From Sphingosinicella sp942492965 (lineage in GTDB: Bacteria; Pseudomonadota; Alphaproteobacteria; Sphingomonadales; Sphingomonadaceae), in assembly GCA_942492965.1 (NCBI GenBank), contig OW818656.1:620001-684000 (forward strand): 64,000 bases of DNA. The letters are read 5' to 3'. Position 1 is the first letter of the stretch. Every line of letters begins with the position of its first letter. This document shows, piece by piece, positions 32,261 through 41,540 of this stretch. The notes under the pieces were generated by a model. It was not told the DNA's origin, did no database searches, and worked only from the letters and a program-made list of their open reading frames with translations. The translations under genes and the position numbers were made by a program.

Positions 32261-32884
32261 TCAGGCAACCGCTGAAAGCGCCTCTTCGGCCGGCAGCAGC
32301 GATTCCTTCACTCCCCAGTTGCGGCGGATCAGCGTCAGCGTTTCAGGCGTGACGTTGATCCGCATCGCGGCGATCGAATCCGTGCCGTCCTTGCGCGGCA
32401 GGCCGAGCAGCTCGATGTCCCAGCCCACCGACAGGATCGTGGGCACCCAGCTCGAATGCGTGACGAAGATCAGCTGCTTGATATCCCGCATCAGCGCGAA
32501 TTCGATCGCGGCGACGGTGATGTTCTTGCGGCCCGTCCACTGCGCGAGCTTGTCCTTGACGTTCGGATTGGCGCACAGGCGCGTCATCTCCCACGCGGTG
32601 TCGTCCGTCGGGACGGGGCTCTGCACCATATCGGCAAAATGCTCCGCCATCAGCGTCGGCACCGAACAGGGCAGAAGGCGGATCGAGGCGACGTGGTTGC
32701 CCTCCGCATCGACATCGATGATGTAGATGGCGTCGTCGGTGTCGTACTGGTCGATTTCCTTGTCGCCGACGACCGGGATGTTCCACTTTAGCCAGTCTAC
32801 GAACACGCGCTTGCGGTCCTGGTGCATCTGATCGATGAGCGCCCGATATTGCGACTTGTTCTTCGCCGTTATGAACTTGATCAT
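32261..32884 (-). CDS. luxI: acyl-homoserine-lactone synthase, LuxI family
   Basis: It makes N-acyl-homoserine lactone from SAM and acyl-ACP. The 207-residue protein from ATG 32884 (RBS GAGGGGG) keeps the invariant LuxI residues: Arg and Phe in DRKRVFVDWLKW with the Trp, the two Asp in DQYDTDDAIYIID, Arg in ASIRLLPC, and Glu/Arg in WEMTRLC. The acyl chain cannot be read from sequence. It lies downstream of luxR in the same direction, behind a palindrome that looks like a lux box. Confidence 0.95.
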   Translation of the reverse strand: MIKFITAKNKSQYRALIDQMHQDRKRVFVDWLKWNIPVVGDKEIDQYDTDDAIYIIDVDAEGNHVASIRLLPCSVPTLMAEHFADMVQSPVPTDDTAWEMTRLCANPNVKDKLAQWTGRKNITVAAIEFALMRDIKQLIFVTHSSWVPTILSVGWDIELLGLPRKDGTDSIAAMRINVTPETLTLIRRNWGVKESLLPAEEALSAVA

Positions 32885-32963
32885 AGCCCCCTCACGAAAC
32901 ACCGCGCCGAACAGCGCACCAGCAGTATTTCCTTCTTAACTCAAAAATATGCATGGTTACTAT

Positions 32964-32979
32964 CCCGGTAACTACCGGG
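32964..32979. promoter_or_regulatory. lux-box-like 16-bp palindrome upstream of luxI
   Basis: CCCGGTA-AC-TACCGGG is a perfect inverted repeat centred about 88 bases before the luxI ATG, in the 155-base luxR-luxI gap that is clearly AT-richer than its surroundings. LuxR-AHL complexes bind 16-20-bp dyads of this kind next to the -35 region, giving autoinduction. I could not fix the -10/-35. Confidence 0.6.
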
Positions 32980-33039
32980 GACAGCAAACGTGTTTCACCT
33001 TTGAGGCAAATTTGAGTCACGTGCGCCGGAATGCGGCGC

Positions 33040-33783
33040 TCAGCCTAGGATATCCGCGAAACTGAGCTGGCCATTCCACAGGACACGGGCGAGCAGTTGC
33101 TGGCGGGTCGCGACGCCGTAGCGGCGCTTGGCGATCTCAATATACTCGTTGCACGTTTTAGGGCTGATGCCGAGCAAACGGCCCATCATAGCGTCGCTCT
33201 TGCCGCGCGCGTACAGCACGATGCAATCGAGCTGCCGCGGGGTCAGCGCTGCCGCCGGGGGCAACAGGATCGGCTCGTGCGCGCTGATGCGGCGGGCGGC
33301 TTCGAACGCGAACCAGCCCACGGACTGCGCCGCGGCCGCGCCGCGGTGATCGTTCCCGTTTTCGCGCCGCGTCGCGAACGAGCAGAGGCCGACGGTGGTG
33401 CCGCCCTTGGGCATCGGCACGGTGAAGCCGTCAAGCAGGCCTTCCTGGCGCGCAAAGCGCATCACGTCGCGCTGGCGTTCGCTCAGCACCACCATGTCGG
33501 GAATATGCGTCCACGGAAAACCCGCGACCGCGAGTTCGCAGGCCGCGAACACGGGGTCATCCACCCAGTACGCGCGGTCGCGAACCATTTCGACCCACGC
33601 ACCCGGATAGGTGGTGAGTTGCACCGTTTCGGCGGGCACGCTGTTCTGCCGCGGCGAATGCAGCAATGCGAAGCAATCGAAGCCGAGTTCTTCGGTGATG
33701 GCTTGTGTAAGATCGGTCAGGGTCAGCAGGTCGTCGGCCTTCTTGGCCTTGTCCACGAACGCCTGCACTTTTTTAAACAACAT
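33040..33783 (-). CDS. luxR: LuxR-family quorum-sensing regulator
   Basis: The 247-residue protein has an autoinducer-binding domain (about 12-165) with the conserved WVEMVRDRAYWVDDPVFAAC region (Trp, Tyr, Asp, Pro of the AHL pocket) and FTVPMPKGG, then a LuxR helix-turn-helix (LTPRQLDCIVLYARGKSDAMMGRLLGISPKTCNEYIEIAKRRYGVATRQQLLARVL). The usual Glu after LTPR is Gln and the recognition helix is divergent from V. fischeri LuxR. Adjacent luxI makes it the cognate receptor. Confidence 0.93.
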   Translation of the reverse strand: MLFKKVQAFVDKAKKADDLLTLTDLTQAITEELGFDCFALLHSPRQNSVPAETVQLTTYPGAWVEMVRDRAYWVDDPVFAACELAVAGFPWTHIPDMVVLSERQRDVMRFARQEGLLDGFTVPMPKGGTTVGLCSFATRRENGNDHRGAAAAQSVGWFAFEAARRISAHEPILLPPAAALTPRQLDCIVLYARGKSDAMMGRLLGISPKTCNEYIEIAKRRYGVATRQQLLARVLWNGQLSFADILG

Positions 33784-33886
33784 TTACGCGTCCCCTTGCG
33801 GTGACGACCCCTTGCACTCCCGCAACCCATGATTCGGATAAAACCTATCCCGTATCGGCACTTAGACGCAAATGCTGAGGCGAGTG

Positions 33887-34318
33887 TTAACGCCGTGCCG
33901 CAAAAAATTCGCGCAGCAGCGCCGCTGCGGGCGAAGCCGAAATGTCCGGGTACACCTCCGGCCGGTGATGGCAGGAGGGCGCCGAGAAGATGCGCGGGCC
34001 ATGCTCGACGCCGCCGCTCTTGGGATCGGACGCACCGTAATAGAGCCGCCGGATGCGTGCGGCACTGATCGCCGCCGCGCACATCGGGCACGGCTCCAGC
34101 GTGACATAGAGGTCGCATCCGGCGAGCCTTTCGGAGCCGAGACGCGCCGCCGCGGCGCGGATCACCAGCATCTCGGCGTGCGCCGTGGGATCCGAATGTT
34201 CGCGCGTCCGATTACCGTCTGCCGCAAGCACGGTTCCGTCCGCATCGACGATCACCGCGCCCACCGGCACCTCGCCGCGCGCCGCCGCCGCCCGCGCCGC
34301 GCCGAGCGCCACGCTCAT
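33887..34318 (-). CDS. tadA: tRNA-specific adenosine deaminase / nucleoside deaminase
   Basis: It has 143 residues from the ATG at 34318 (RBS AGGAAGG); the frame also opens at 34360. The zinc deaminase motifs are TAHAEMLVI (HAE) and TLEPCPMCAAA (PCxxC). TadA converts A34 to inosine in tRNA-Arg(ACG). Lack of any guanine-deaminase marks and the core length favour TadA. Confidence 0.9.
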   Translation of the reverse strand: MSVALGAARAAAARGEVPVGAVIVDADGTVLAADGNRTREHSDPTAHAEMLVIRAAAARLGSERLAGCDLYVTLEPCPMCAAAISAARIRRLYYGASDPKSGGVEHGPRIFSAPSCHHRPEVYPDISASPAAALLREFFAARR

Positions 34319-34440
34319 CGGGCCTTCCTGCCCCGGATTCGCTTCGTACTTGATGCCCATGCCGATGCTGCATAGAGCATCGCGGTGCAGCGGTCATCGG
34401 GCCGTTCAGCGCCTCCTGGGGAGGCGTGTCAGGGGGAAAT

Positions 34441-36036
34441 ATGCTCTCGTCGTTTCAGGACGTGACAGGCGGCAGTGAGATTTCGGCGGATGTCTGCGTG
34501 GTCGGCGCGGGTGCCGCGGGGCAGACGGTGGCGAAGGCGCTCGCCGACAAGGGCCGCGATGTTCTGCTGCTCGAATCGGGCGGGCTCGATTTCGACGAGA
34601 CCGTTCAGCAGCTGAACCGCGCCGCGAACACCGGTGTTCCTTATTACGACCTTTACCGCGCTCGGCTGCGTTTCTTCGGCGGGACCACCGCGATCTGGGG
34701 CGGCCGCACCTGCCGGCTCGACCCGATCGACTTCGAAAAGCGCCCGTGGGTGGAGCATTCCGGCTGGCCGTTCGGCCCCGAAGCGCTCGCGCCATTCTAC
34801 GACTTGGCGGAAGCACGGCTCGGCCTCATCAGCGACTACCGAAGCGCGCACGTGCTCGACCGGATGCACGGCATCCCGAAACTGAACCGCGACGAGATCG
34901 ACGCCTCCTACTGGCAGTTCGATCATCACATCGACCGCTTCACCGCCGCCTATCGGGACGACGTGCTGAAACACCCGCGCATCACCGTGATGACTGGCGC
35001 GACGGTGACGGAGGTGGTGCTGCACGGCGACGGCAACACCGTCGAGCGGCTCGACATCGCCAATCTTTCCGGCAAGCGCGGAAGCGTGAAGGCGAAGCAA
35101 TACGTGATCGCCTGCGGCGGCATCGAGAACGCGCGCCTGCTGCTTGCCTCGCGCTCGGTGCGCCCGGCAGGCGTCGGCAACGACACCGACTGGGTCGGCC
35201 GCAGCTTCATGGAGCATGTGCATTGCCGTGGCGGCGAGATCGTTGCGGACAAGCCCATCTCGGCGCTCGCCTTCGGCAAGTCGTTCCGCTTCCACGGCAG
35301 CCGCTTCGCCGCGGCGTTGCGCCCGGGCGTACCCGTTCAGCGCGGCGAAGGCGTACTCAACGCAAGCTTCACGATCAATGTGCGCAAGCCGCCGGGCGGC
35401 CCGATGGGCGCGTTCATGCAGGGCTTCAACTTCATGCGTCATTCGATGGCGGTGCCGAACAAGTTCTGGCGCAAGAGCTGGTACGCCCTGAAGCACACCG
35501 GCACGCGTTTCCAGGAGTGGATCGACCCCTATCGGCCCTGGATGCTGACCAAGACGAGCGACCGGCGCATCTATGCGGTCGTGCGCAGCGAACAGGCGCC
35601 GAACCGCGACAGCCGCGTGATGCTGAACATGGCCGAAGCGGATGCGCTCGGTATGCCGCGCGCGGAACTGCACTGGGCGCTGAAAGAAATCGACAAGCGC
35701 AGCGTGAAGGCCACGATGCAGGCACTCGACCGCGAATTCCGGCGGCTCGGCGTCGGGCGCGTGGAGCCGATGGCTTGGCTCGACGATCCGGCGAACCCCT
35801 GGCAGTTCGACCCGCTGATTTCGAAGAATCCGATCGGCGGCTATCACCACATGGGCACGACGCGCATGGCGGAGCCCGCCGAAGGCGTGTGCGACGGTGA
35901 CGCGCGGGTTCACGGCGTCGACAATCTCTATATGGCGGGGAGTTCACTGTTCCCGACAGGCGGCTGGGCGAACCCGACGCTCACCATCCTGGCGCTGTCG
36001 TTCAAGCTCGCGGATCACCTGTCGCATAAAGGTTGA
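34441..36036 (+). CDS. GMC-family FAD-dependent oxidoreductase
   Basis: The 531-residue flavoprotein starts at ATG 34441 after AGGGGGAAAT. The dinucleotide motif is DVCVVGAGAAGQTVAKALADKG; RFFGGTTAIWGGR, YVIACGGIENARLLLAS, and C-terminal GGYHHMGTTRMAEPA…VHGVDNLYMAGSSLFPTGGWANPTLTILAL place it with choline/glucose/sorbose dehydrogenase-type enzymes. The active-site His is in YHHMGT. Substrate alcohol or sugar unknown; no signal peptide. Ends in a strong hairpin. Confidence 0.9.
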   Translation: MLSSFQDVTGGSEISADVCVVGAGAAGQTVAKALADKGRDVLLLESGGLDFDETVQQLNRAANTGVPYYDLYRARLRFFGGTTAIWGGRTCRLDPIDFEKRPWVEHSGWPFGPEALAPFYDLAEARLGLISDYRSAHVLDRMHGIPKLNRDEIDASYWQFDHHIDRFTAAYRDDVLKHPRITVMTGATVTEVVLHGDGNTVERLDIANLSGKRGSVKAKQYVIACGGIENARLLLASRSVRPAGVGNDTDWVGRSFMEHVHCRGGEIVADKPISALAFGKSFRFHGSRFAAALRPGVPVQRGEGVLNASFTINVRKPPGGPMGAFMQGFNFMRHSMAVPNKFWRKSWYALKHTGTRFQEWIDPYRPWMLTKTSDRRIYAVVRSEQAPNRDSRVMLNMAEADALGMPRAELHWALKEIDKRSVKATMQALDREFRRLGVGRVEPMAWLDDPANPWQFDPLISKNPIGGYHHMGTTRMAEPAEGVCDGDARVHGVDNLYMAGSSLFPTGGWANPTLTILALSFKLADHLSHKG

Positions 36037-36071
36037 GCGCCCCGGCGGAGGGGGATTCCACCGGGGCGCTC
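36035..36071. terminator. GMC gene terminator hairpin
   Basis: GAGCGCCCCGG and CCGGGGCGCTC form a perfect 11-bp stem with a 15-base loop, starting in the GMC stop codon and ending before the convergent small gene's stop. No T-run follows. Confidence 0.65.
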
Positions 36072-36088
36072 GACGGTAGGCTCAACCG

Positions 36089-36346
36089 TTACTGGTTGGT
36101 CTTGCCGTCGTCTCCGGCCGGCTCGATATCGACCGTCGGAACATCAATCGTGGTCTCCTCGGTGCCTACATCAATGCTGCCTGTTTCAAGCTGTACCTCT
36201 GGAATCTCGCCGCCCGAAACACTCACCTCGGGCGTCTTGAGATCGCCGCTGGCATCGACGTTGAACAAGCCCAGCGCATAGCCGACCACGGCCAGCAGCA
36301 CGATGACGGCAACGACGATGACTATAGTGCGACTGCCTTTATCCAC
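36089..36346 (-). CDS. small single-span membrane protein of unknown function
   Basis: From GTG 36346 (RBS GGGAG ten bases before) the 85 residues read MDKGSRTIVIVVAVIVLLAVVGYALGLF then an acidic, Val/Glu/Thr-rich tail (NVDASGDLKTPEVSVSGG…). An ATG at 36370 would add eight residues with no RBS. The tail is probably periplasmic and disordered. Function unknown. Confidence 0.65.
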   Translation of the reverse strand: MDKGSRTIVIVVAVIVLLAVVGYALGLFNVDASGDLKTPEVSVSGGEIPEVQLETGSIDVGTEETTIDVPTVDIEPAGDDGKTNQ

Positions 36347-36515
36347 GGCTGGTCTCCCTGTTGTTTTCACTGAGCCGCCAACGCGCGGATCGCGCGTTTG
36401 GTTTCATCGATGGTTTCACAGCTGACATGATTTTCGGCAGCGTTCTCTTGCAACCGCGCGCCGCATCGTCCAATGCCCGTGCCGTTCGAACCCGAGAACA
36501 GGAAAGCCCGAAACG

Positions 36516-37616
36516 ATGACTGAGGCCCCCACCGCGAAGCCCTGGATCAGCGCTATCGAGGCTTATGTGCCGGGCCGCGCCAAGGCAGCACCGGGCGTGA
36601 CGCTGGTCAAGCTCTCCTCGAACGAGAACCCTCTCGGCGCGAGCCCGAAGGCGATCGAGGCGATGCGCGCCATCGTCGGCAAGGCGAACCGCTACCCGGA
36701 CGCCAGCAGCCACGACTTGCGCGAAGCGATCGCCGCACTGCACGGCATCGAGGCGGACCGCATCGTCTGCGGCACCGGCTCCGACGAGATTCTGCAGTGC
36801 ATCGCCCTCGCCTACGCAGGACCGGGCGACGAGGTGCTCTACGTGCGCCACGGCTTCATGGTCTATCCGATCGCCGCCGAGCGCGCGGGCGCGACACCGG
36901 TCGCGGCGCCGGACACCGACTATACGGCGGATGTCGATGCGCTGCTCGCCGCAGTCACCGCGCGGACGAAGATCGTGTATCTCGCCAACCCCAACAATCC
37001 CACGGGCACGCTGATCGCGCAGAGCGAGGTGGAACGCCTGCACGCGGGGCTGCCGCCACATGTGCTGCTCGTGATCGATTCCGCTTATGCCGAATATGTC
37101 GAGGAGCCGGGCTACGACGACGGCACCGCGCTCGCGCGCGTGCACCCGAACGTCGTGATGGCGCGCACCTTCTCCAAGATCTACGGGCTCGCCGCCGAAC
37201 GCATCGGCTGGGCTTATGGTGCGCCGGGCGTGATCGACATGGTGAACCGCATTCGCGGGCCCTTCAACGTGACGAGCGCGGGACAGGCCGGCGCGGTCGC
37301 GGCGCTTGCCGATCAGGACTGGGTGGTGAAATGCCGCGCCGACAACGCCCGCAACCGCGCAGCGCTCGTCGAGGCCATCGAGGCGCTCGGCAACAAGGGG
37401 CTGCGTGCGGTGCCTTCAGCCGCGAACTTCGTGCTGGTGACGTTCCCGGAAACGGGCGCGCACACGGCGGAGGCGGCGAACGCTTACCTCACCGAGCGCG
37501 GCTTCCTGACACGCTGGCTGCCGAACCAGGGCCTCGGACACGCGCTTCGCATCTCGATCGGCACGGACGAGGAAACGCAGGCCGTGGTCGGCGCGCTGCG
37601 CGCCTTCCTCAGCTGA
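36516..37616 (+). CDS. hisC: histidinol-phosphate aminotransferase
   Basis: The 366-residue PLP enzyme has KLSSNENPLGASPKAIEAM, GTGSDEILQCIALAYAGPGDEVLYVRHGF, YLANPNNPTGTLI, DSAYAEYVEE, and the Schiff-base lysine in ARTFSKIYGLAAERIGW. It transaminates imidazole-acetol phosphate in histidine synthesis; in alphaproteobacteria placed beside tyrA the same enzyme can serve aromatic transamination. A TGATG junction couples it to tyrA. Confidence 0.95.
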   Translation: MTEAPTAKPWISAIEAYVPGRAKAAPGVTLVKLSSNENPLGASPKAIEAMRAIVGKANRYPDASSHDLREAIAALHGIEADRIVCGTGSDEILQCIALAYAGPGDEVLYVRHGFMVYPIAAERAGATPVAAPDTDYTADVDALLAAVTARTKIVYLANPNNPTGTLIAQSEVERLHAGLPPHVLLVIDSAYAEYVEEPGYDDGTALARVHPNVVMARTFSKIYGLAAERIGWAYGAPGVIDMVNRIRGPFNVTSAGQAGAVAALADQDWVVKCRADNARNRAALVEAIEALGNKGLRAVPSAANFVLVTFPETGAHTAEAANAYLTERGFLTRWLPNQGLGHALRISIGTDEETQAVVGALRAFLS

Positions 37617-38524
37617 TGCTGCCCTTCTCCCGCGTCGCCATCATCGGGCTCGGGCTGATCGGCTCGTCGCTCGCGCGCGCTGTGCGGCTGCACATGCCGA
37701 CCGTGCGGCTCGTGGGCTACGACGGCAGCGACGTGGTGCGCGCGCGTGTCGATGAGCTTGGCCTCGTCGACGATGTCGCCGACACGCCCGGCGCCGCCGT
37801 GATCGACGCCGACCTCGTGGTGCTGTGCGTGCCGGTGGGGCAGATGGGCGCCGCTATCGAGGAGATGCGCGACGACCTGCCCCGGGGTGCCATCGTCAGC
37901 GACGTCGGATCGGTGAAAGCGAGCGTCGCGGCGCTCGCCGGGCTGATCCCCGAAGGCGTGCACTTCATCCCCGCGCACCCGGTGGCGGGCACCGAGAAAT
38001 CGGGGCCGGACGCAGGCTTCGCCGAGCTCTTTCACCAGCGCTGGTGCATCCTGACGCCGCTTCCCGGCACCGACGAGACGGCGATCGAGCGCCTTGCCGA
38101 GTTCTGGAAGCGTCTCGACAGCAAGGTCGAGACGATGGATGCGCAGCACCATGATCTGGTGCTGGCGGTGACGAGCCACCTGCCCCACCTGATCGCCTAT
38201 TCGATCGTCGGCACGGCCTCAGACCTTGAAGGGGTGACGCGTTCAGAGGTGATCAAATATTCGGCGGGCGGCTTCCGCGATTTCACGCGCATCGCCGCCT
38301 CCGATCCGCAGATGTGGCGCGACGTGTTCCTTGCCAACAAGGACGCGGTGCTCGAGGTGCTGCAGCGCTTTACCGAAGACCTGACCGCGCTTCAGCGCGC
38401 GATCCGCTGGGGCGACGGCGACACGCTGTTCAACCTGTTCACGCGCACGCGCGACATCCGCCGCACGATTATCGACGCAGGACAGGACACGGCGGCTCCT
38501 GACTTCGGACGGGACCACCGGTAG
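37616..38524 (+). CDS. tyrA: prephenate/arogenate dehydrogenase family protein
   Basis: At 302 residues it has the Rossmann loop VAIIGLGLIGSSLARAVR, VSDVGSVKASV, PAHPVAGTEKSGPDAG, and SHLPHLIAYSIVGTASDLEG…SAGGFRDFTRIAASDPQMWRDVF. It makes tyrosine precursors from prephenate or arogenate with NAD(P)+. The start ATG overlaps the hisC stop. It converges on the DUF2125 gene and overlaps its end by 56 bases. Confidence 0.94.
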   Translation: MLPFSRVAIIGLGLIGSSLARAVRLHMPTVRLVGYDGSDVVRARVDELGLVDDVADTPGAAVIDADLVVLCVPVGQMGAAIEEMRDDLPRGAIVSDVGSVKASVAALAGLIPEGVHFIPAHPVAGTEKSGPDAGFAELFHQRWCILTPLPGTDETAIERLAEFWKRLDSKVETMDAQHHDLVLAVTSHLPHLIAYSIVGTASDLEGVTRSEVIKYSAGGFRDFTRIAASDPQMWRDVFLANKDAVLEVLQRFTEDLTALQRAIRWGDGDTLFNLFTRTRDIRRTIIDAGQDTAAPDFGRDHR

Positions 38525-39422
38525 CGCCTTCGGGTTCGCCGACCGCGAACCCCGCTGCGCTGTCTCCGGTAAGCGTCATCGTGCGGGCGCGGCGCGCACG
38601 GTATTCGGCCGCCGGTGCCGTGCCTTCGAGAAGCGCTTTCACCGTGAACGGGCATTCGCTTTTGATCGTGCCCGATACCGCGATGCGCCCATCGGGAAGC
38701 GGCGCGAGCGTGGCGTCGATGTCGGCGAGCGGTTTGTCCTTCGCGAGAAGCTGCGCGCCTTTCACCTCGATCGTGCCGCCATTCCGCCAGCCGCCCAACG
38801 CGCCGATCGGCGCGCGCGCGGTCACGAACAGGGGAAGGTCGATACCGAGGCTAGCGCCGGCGCGGTCCAGCGTTCCGGCGATGCGCGCCTCGGCCTGAAC
38901 GGGCAGCGTCGGGGACTTGCCCTGCGGTTCGCCGCCAGGGATTTCGCGCAGGTGTAGCTCGAAATTCTTCGCGTCGAACGGCCCGCCCGCGAACGGCAGC
39001 CAGACCTTCGCGGTTTCGAAGTGCATCGACAAGCGTTCGAGCGTGTCGCCCGGCCGCCGCACGCTCGCCAGCATCGCCGGGGCTTCGACATCGAGGCGCA
39101 TTCCAGCGAGCCGCGTGAGCGCGATCTGCAGCCGCGGCTGCTCCGCCGCGATCACGACATGGCCCGTCCGCCACGGCTGACGATTGACGACCATCGAAGA
39201 CGCATGGGCCGCGAAGGAAAGCTCGCGCGTTTGCCGGCGAACTGCGACGTCGACGGCGCGCGCCTCGATCCGGTAGGGGAAGCCGGCCGTTTCGACAGGC
39301 GCTCCGATCCGCGCAGCCACGACCTCGCCGAAGGCTTTCGCCTCGCCTTGCCAATAGAGCCAATAGGCGATGAGCCCCAGCAGCAGCGGGAGCACCGGCA
39401 CCCAGAACGGCAGGCGATGCAT
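38469..39422 (-). CDS. DUF2125 domain protein, membrane-anchored
   Basis: The 317-residue protein starts MHRLPFWVPVLPLLLGLIAYWLYW (N-terminal anchor), then a long beta-rich periplasmic domain typical of DUF2125. Function unknown; in alphaproteobacteria it often sits by plsC and hisC/tyrA as here, suggesting an envelope role. Its start overlaps the plsC stop (TGATG). Confidence 0.85.
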   Translation of the reverse strand: MHRLPFWVPVLPLLLGLIAYWLYWQGEAKAFGEVVAARIGAPVETAGFPYRIEARAVDVAVRRQTRELSFAAHASSMVVNRQPWRTGHVVIAAEQPRLQIALTRLAGMRLDVEAPAMLASVRRPGDTLERLSMHFETAKVWLPFAGGPFDAKNFELHLREIPGGEPQGKSPTLPVQAEARIAGTLDRAGASLGIDLPLFVTARAPIGALGGWRNGGTIEVKGAQLLAKDKPLADIDATLAPLPDGRIAVSGTIKSECPFTVKALLEGTAPAAEYRARRARTMTLTGDSAAGFAVGEPEGATGGPVRSQEPPCPVLRR

Positions 39423-40105
39423 CACGGCACCTCGTTGATGGCGGCGTGCAGCCGCGCCTCGAACGTCTTGCGGTCGAGCCCGGCGGGAATCACCTCGCCG
39501 AAGCGCATCGTGATCGTGCCGGGCCGCTTCCAGAAACCGCGGCGCGGCCAAACCGTTCCCGAATCGAGCGCGACCGGAACGACGGGCAGCTTCATCAGCC
39601 TGTAGAGCCCCGCCACGCCGGGCTTCAGCGGCGGCGCTTCGCCCACGGGCGTGCGCGTCCCTTCGGGGAAAATCACGATCTCGCGGCCTTCCGCGACCGC
39701 CTGCTCGGCAACGCGCAGCATCGTGCGCATCGCCGCCGAAGACGCATCGCGATCGACCGGGATCGAGCCGTGACGGCGCGCGACCCAGCCCCAGACTGGA
39801 ATCTGCATCAGCTCCGCCTTCATCACCACGGCGGGCCAGTGGAAGAGGCGCGGTGTCGCCATCGTCTCGTAAGCCGCCTGATGCTTCATCGCGACGATCA
39901 CCGGGCCCTTTGGCGGTTCGCCGACGATCTTCAGCCGCACGCCCGCGATGCGCGAGGACGACCACAGGAAGAACGCCGACCAGCGCCGCGCGCCGACGTG
40001 CGCACGGCGACGCGAAATCAGCGCATCGAACGCCGCGGCAATCACGAGAAGCGCGCCCACGACATAGAAGACAAGGCCAAAGGCAATCGAACGCAGCACA
40101 ACCAT
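39422..40105 (-). CDS. plsC: 1-acyl-sn-glycerol-3-phosphate acyltransferase
   Basis: This 227-residue inner-membrane acyltransferase has the H(x)4E variant of motif I in AMKHQAAYETM, GWVARRHGSIPVDR (motif II), VIFPEGTRTPVG (motif III) and LPVVPVALDSG. It transfers acyl chains to lysophosphatidate. Shares ATG/stop overlaps with both neighbours. Confidence 0.92.
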   Translation of the reverse strand: MVVLRSIAFGLVFYVVGALLVIAAAFDALISRRRAHVGARRWSAFFLWSSSRIAGVRLKIVGEPPKGPVIVAMKHQAAYETMATPRLFHWPAVVMKAELMQIPVWGWVARRHGSIPVDRDASSAAMRTMLRVAEQAVAEGREIVIFPEGTRTPVGEAPPLKPGVAGLYRLMKLPVVPVALDSGTVWPRRGFWKRPGTITMRFGEVIPAGLDRKTFEARLHAAINEVP

Positions 40106-40650
40106 CAGGCCTCACCCATCAGCAGCAGCAGGCTTCGGAACAGGAACTTGCTGTATTCCAGCGCGAGCAGGCGCGCGGAGAGGCGCGCGGGCACCGCATC
40201 GGGCACGAGCTTGACCCCCGTGCCGATCCGCGCGCGCGCTTCCGCCGTCGCGCGCTTGATGTGAAACTGCGACGTGACGAGGCGCACGGACTTGTAGTTG
40301 TGCTGCTTCACCCACGCCGCCATCTCCGCGCCGTTGCCGCGCGTGTCCGCGGCCTCCTTACCGAGATCGATGCAGCATTCGAACACGTCCGCAGGCACGT
40401 TCAGCTCGACAGCAAGTTCGATCGGCCGCACGCTCGCGTCGACGCCCGAGATGAGCAGCCGGTCCGCCTTCCCCGCGCGCAGCAGATCGACACCGCGCGC
40501 GATGCGCCCCGGTCCGCCGGTCAGCACGACGATGGCTTCGGTGCGGATGTCGTCCGGCGCGGGTTCGGGCAGGCTCAGCACAAACCATACGAAACCCGCG
40601 ATCCACGCGAGCGCAAGCAGCATGGCGGAGCGCACGAGTACCGCAGTCAT
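40105..40650 (-). CDS. YdcF/SanA-like DUF218 membrane protein
   Basis: It has 181 residues with one N-terminal helix (AMLLALAWIAGFVWFVLSLP) and the DUF218 core: TEAIVVLTGGPGRIARGVDLLRAGKADRLLISG, DTRGNGAEMAAWVKQHNYKSVRLVTSQFHIKRA. Family members (ElyC, SanA) act in envelope or undecaprenyl metabolism. Placement between ftsX and plsC fits an envelope role. Confidence 0.88.
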   Translation of the reverse strand: MTAVLVRSAMLLALAWIAGFVWFVLSLPEPAPDDIRTEAIVVLTGGPGRIARGVDLLRAGKADRLLISGVDASVRPIELAVELNVPADVFECCIDLGKEAADTRGNGAEMAAWVKQHNYKSVRLVTSQFHIKRATAEARARIGTGVKLVPDAVPARLSARLLALEYSKFLFRSLLLLMGEA

Positions 40651-41540
40651 AGCTGCTGCTTCAGCCTCCGCCCGACCGTGATGCGCACCGTAAGGATCGT
40701 GAGCAGCGCCACGAGCAGCGGCACGGCGGCAAGCGCCGTCCAGCCGAGTGGCGACAGGCTGACCTCACCCGCAAGCCCGCCGCCGAACTGGCCGAGCAGG
40801 TTGCCGATGACGAGGATGACGGCGAGCCCCCCGAGCGCGCCGATCACGCCGCCGACAAGGCCCTGAATGGCATACCGATATTCGAAAAGCGCCGCGACGG
40901 TGCGATCCTCGGCGCCCATGATGTGCAGCGTTTCGATCGTCGGGCCATGCGTGCTGAGCGCCGCGCGGACGGAGAGTGCGACGATCGCCGCTGTGGTGGC
41001 GACGACGAGTACGCCGATCGAGACGGCAAGCCATCTGAGCACCTCGACGACACCCGCAAGCGGGCGGAACCACTGGGCGTGCGTGTCGATGCGCGCGGTG
41101 GGCGCGTGCGCGCGGACGGCATCGCCGATCGCCGCCATATCGCCCGTGCCGCTTTTCCAGCGCGCGTCGATCATCGCCGGCAGCGGCAGGTCTTCGCCGA
41201 TGTTGCCCGAGCCGAGCCATGGTTCGACGAGCGCGCGCAGCTCTGCATCGCCGAGCACGACGACGTCCGCAAGATCGGCGCGCGCGCGCAGCATCGCGGC
41301 GATGGCGGCGGTCTGTTCGCGCTTTACATCGGGGTTCGGTTCGACGATCTGCACGGTGAAGCTGCGCGAGAGGCCGCCGGTGAGCGCCGCAGCGCCGTTC
41401 GAAAGCGCCATGCCGCCCGCAAGCGCGAGCGTGGCGAGGAAGGTCATCATGCCGATGATCCACGGCAGCGCGCCGCCCGCCCACCGGCCTTCAGGCAGGA
41501 ACCGGTAGCGCTGCGCGCGCGGCTGCAGCCAGGCGATCAC
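40647..41540 (-). CDS. ftsX: cell-division protein FtsX
   Basis: The 297-residue permease starts at GTG 41540, overlapping the ftsE stop (GTGA). It has an N-terminal helix (LPWIIGMMTFLATLALAGGMALS), a periplasmic domain (FTVQIVEPNPD…) and three C-terminal helices. FtsEX is an ABC-type complex that relays FtsZ-ring state to cell-wall hydrolases. A longer frame upstream to 41879 is ftsE antisense-frame noise. Confidence 0.92.
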   Translation of the reverse strand: MIAWLQPRAQRYRFLPEGRWAGGALPWIIGMMTFLATLALAGGMALSNGAAALTGGLSRSFTVQIVEPNPDVKREQTAAIAAMLRARADLADVVVLGDAELRALVEPWLGSGNIGEDLPLPAMIDARWKSGTGDMAAIGDAVRAHAPTARIDTHAQWFRPLAGVVEVLRWLAVSIGVLVVATTAAIVALSVRAALSTHGPTIETLHIMGAEDRTVAALFEYRYAIQGLVGGVIGALGGLAVILVIGNLLGQFGGGLAGEVSLSPLGWTALAAVPLLVALLTILTVRITVGRRLKQQL

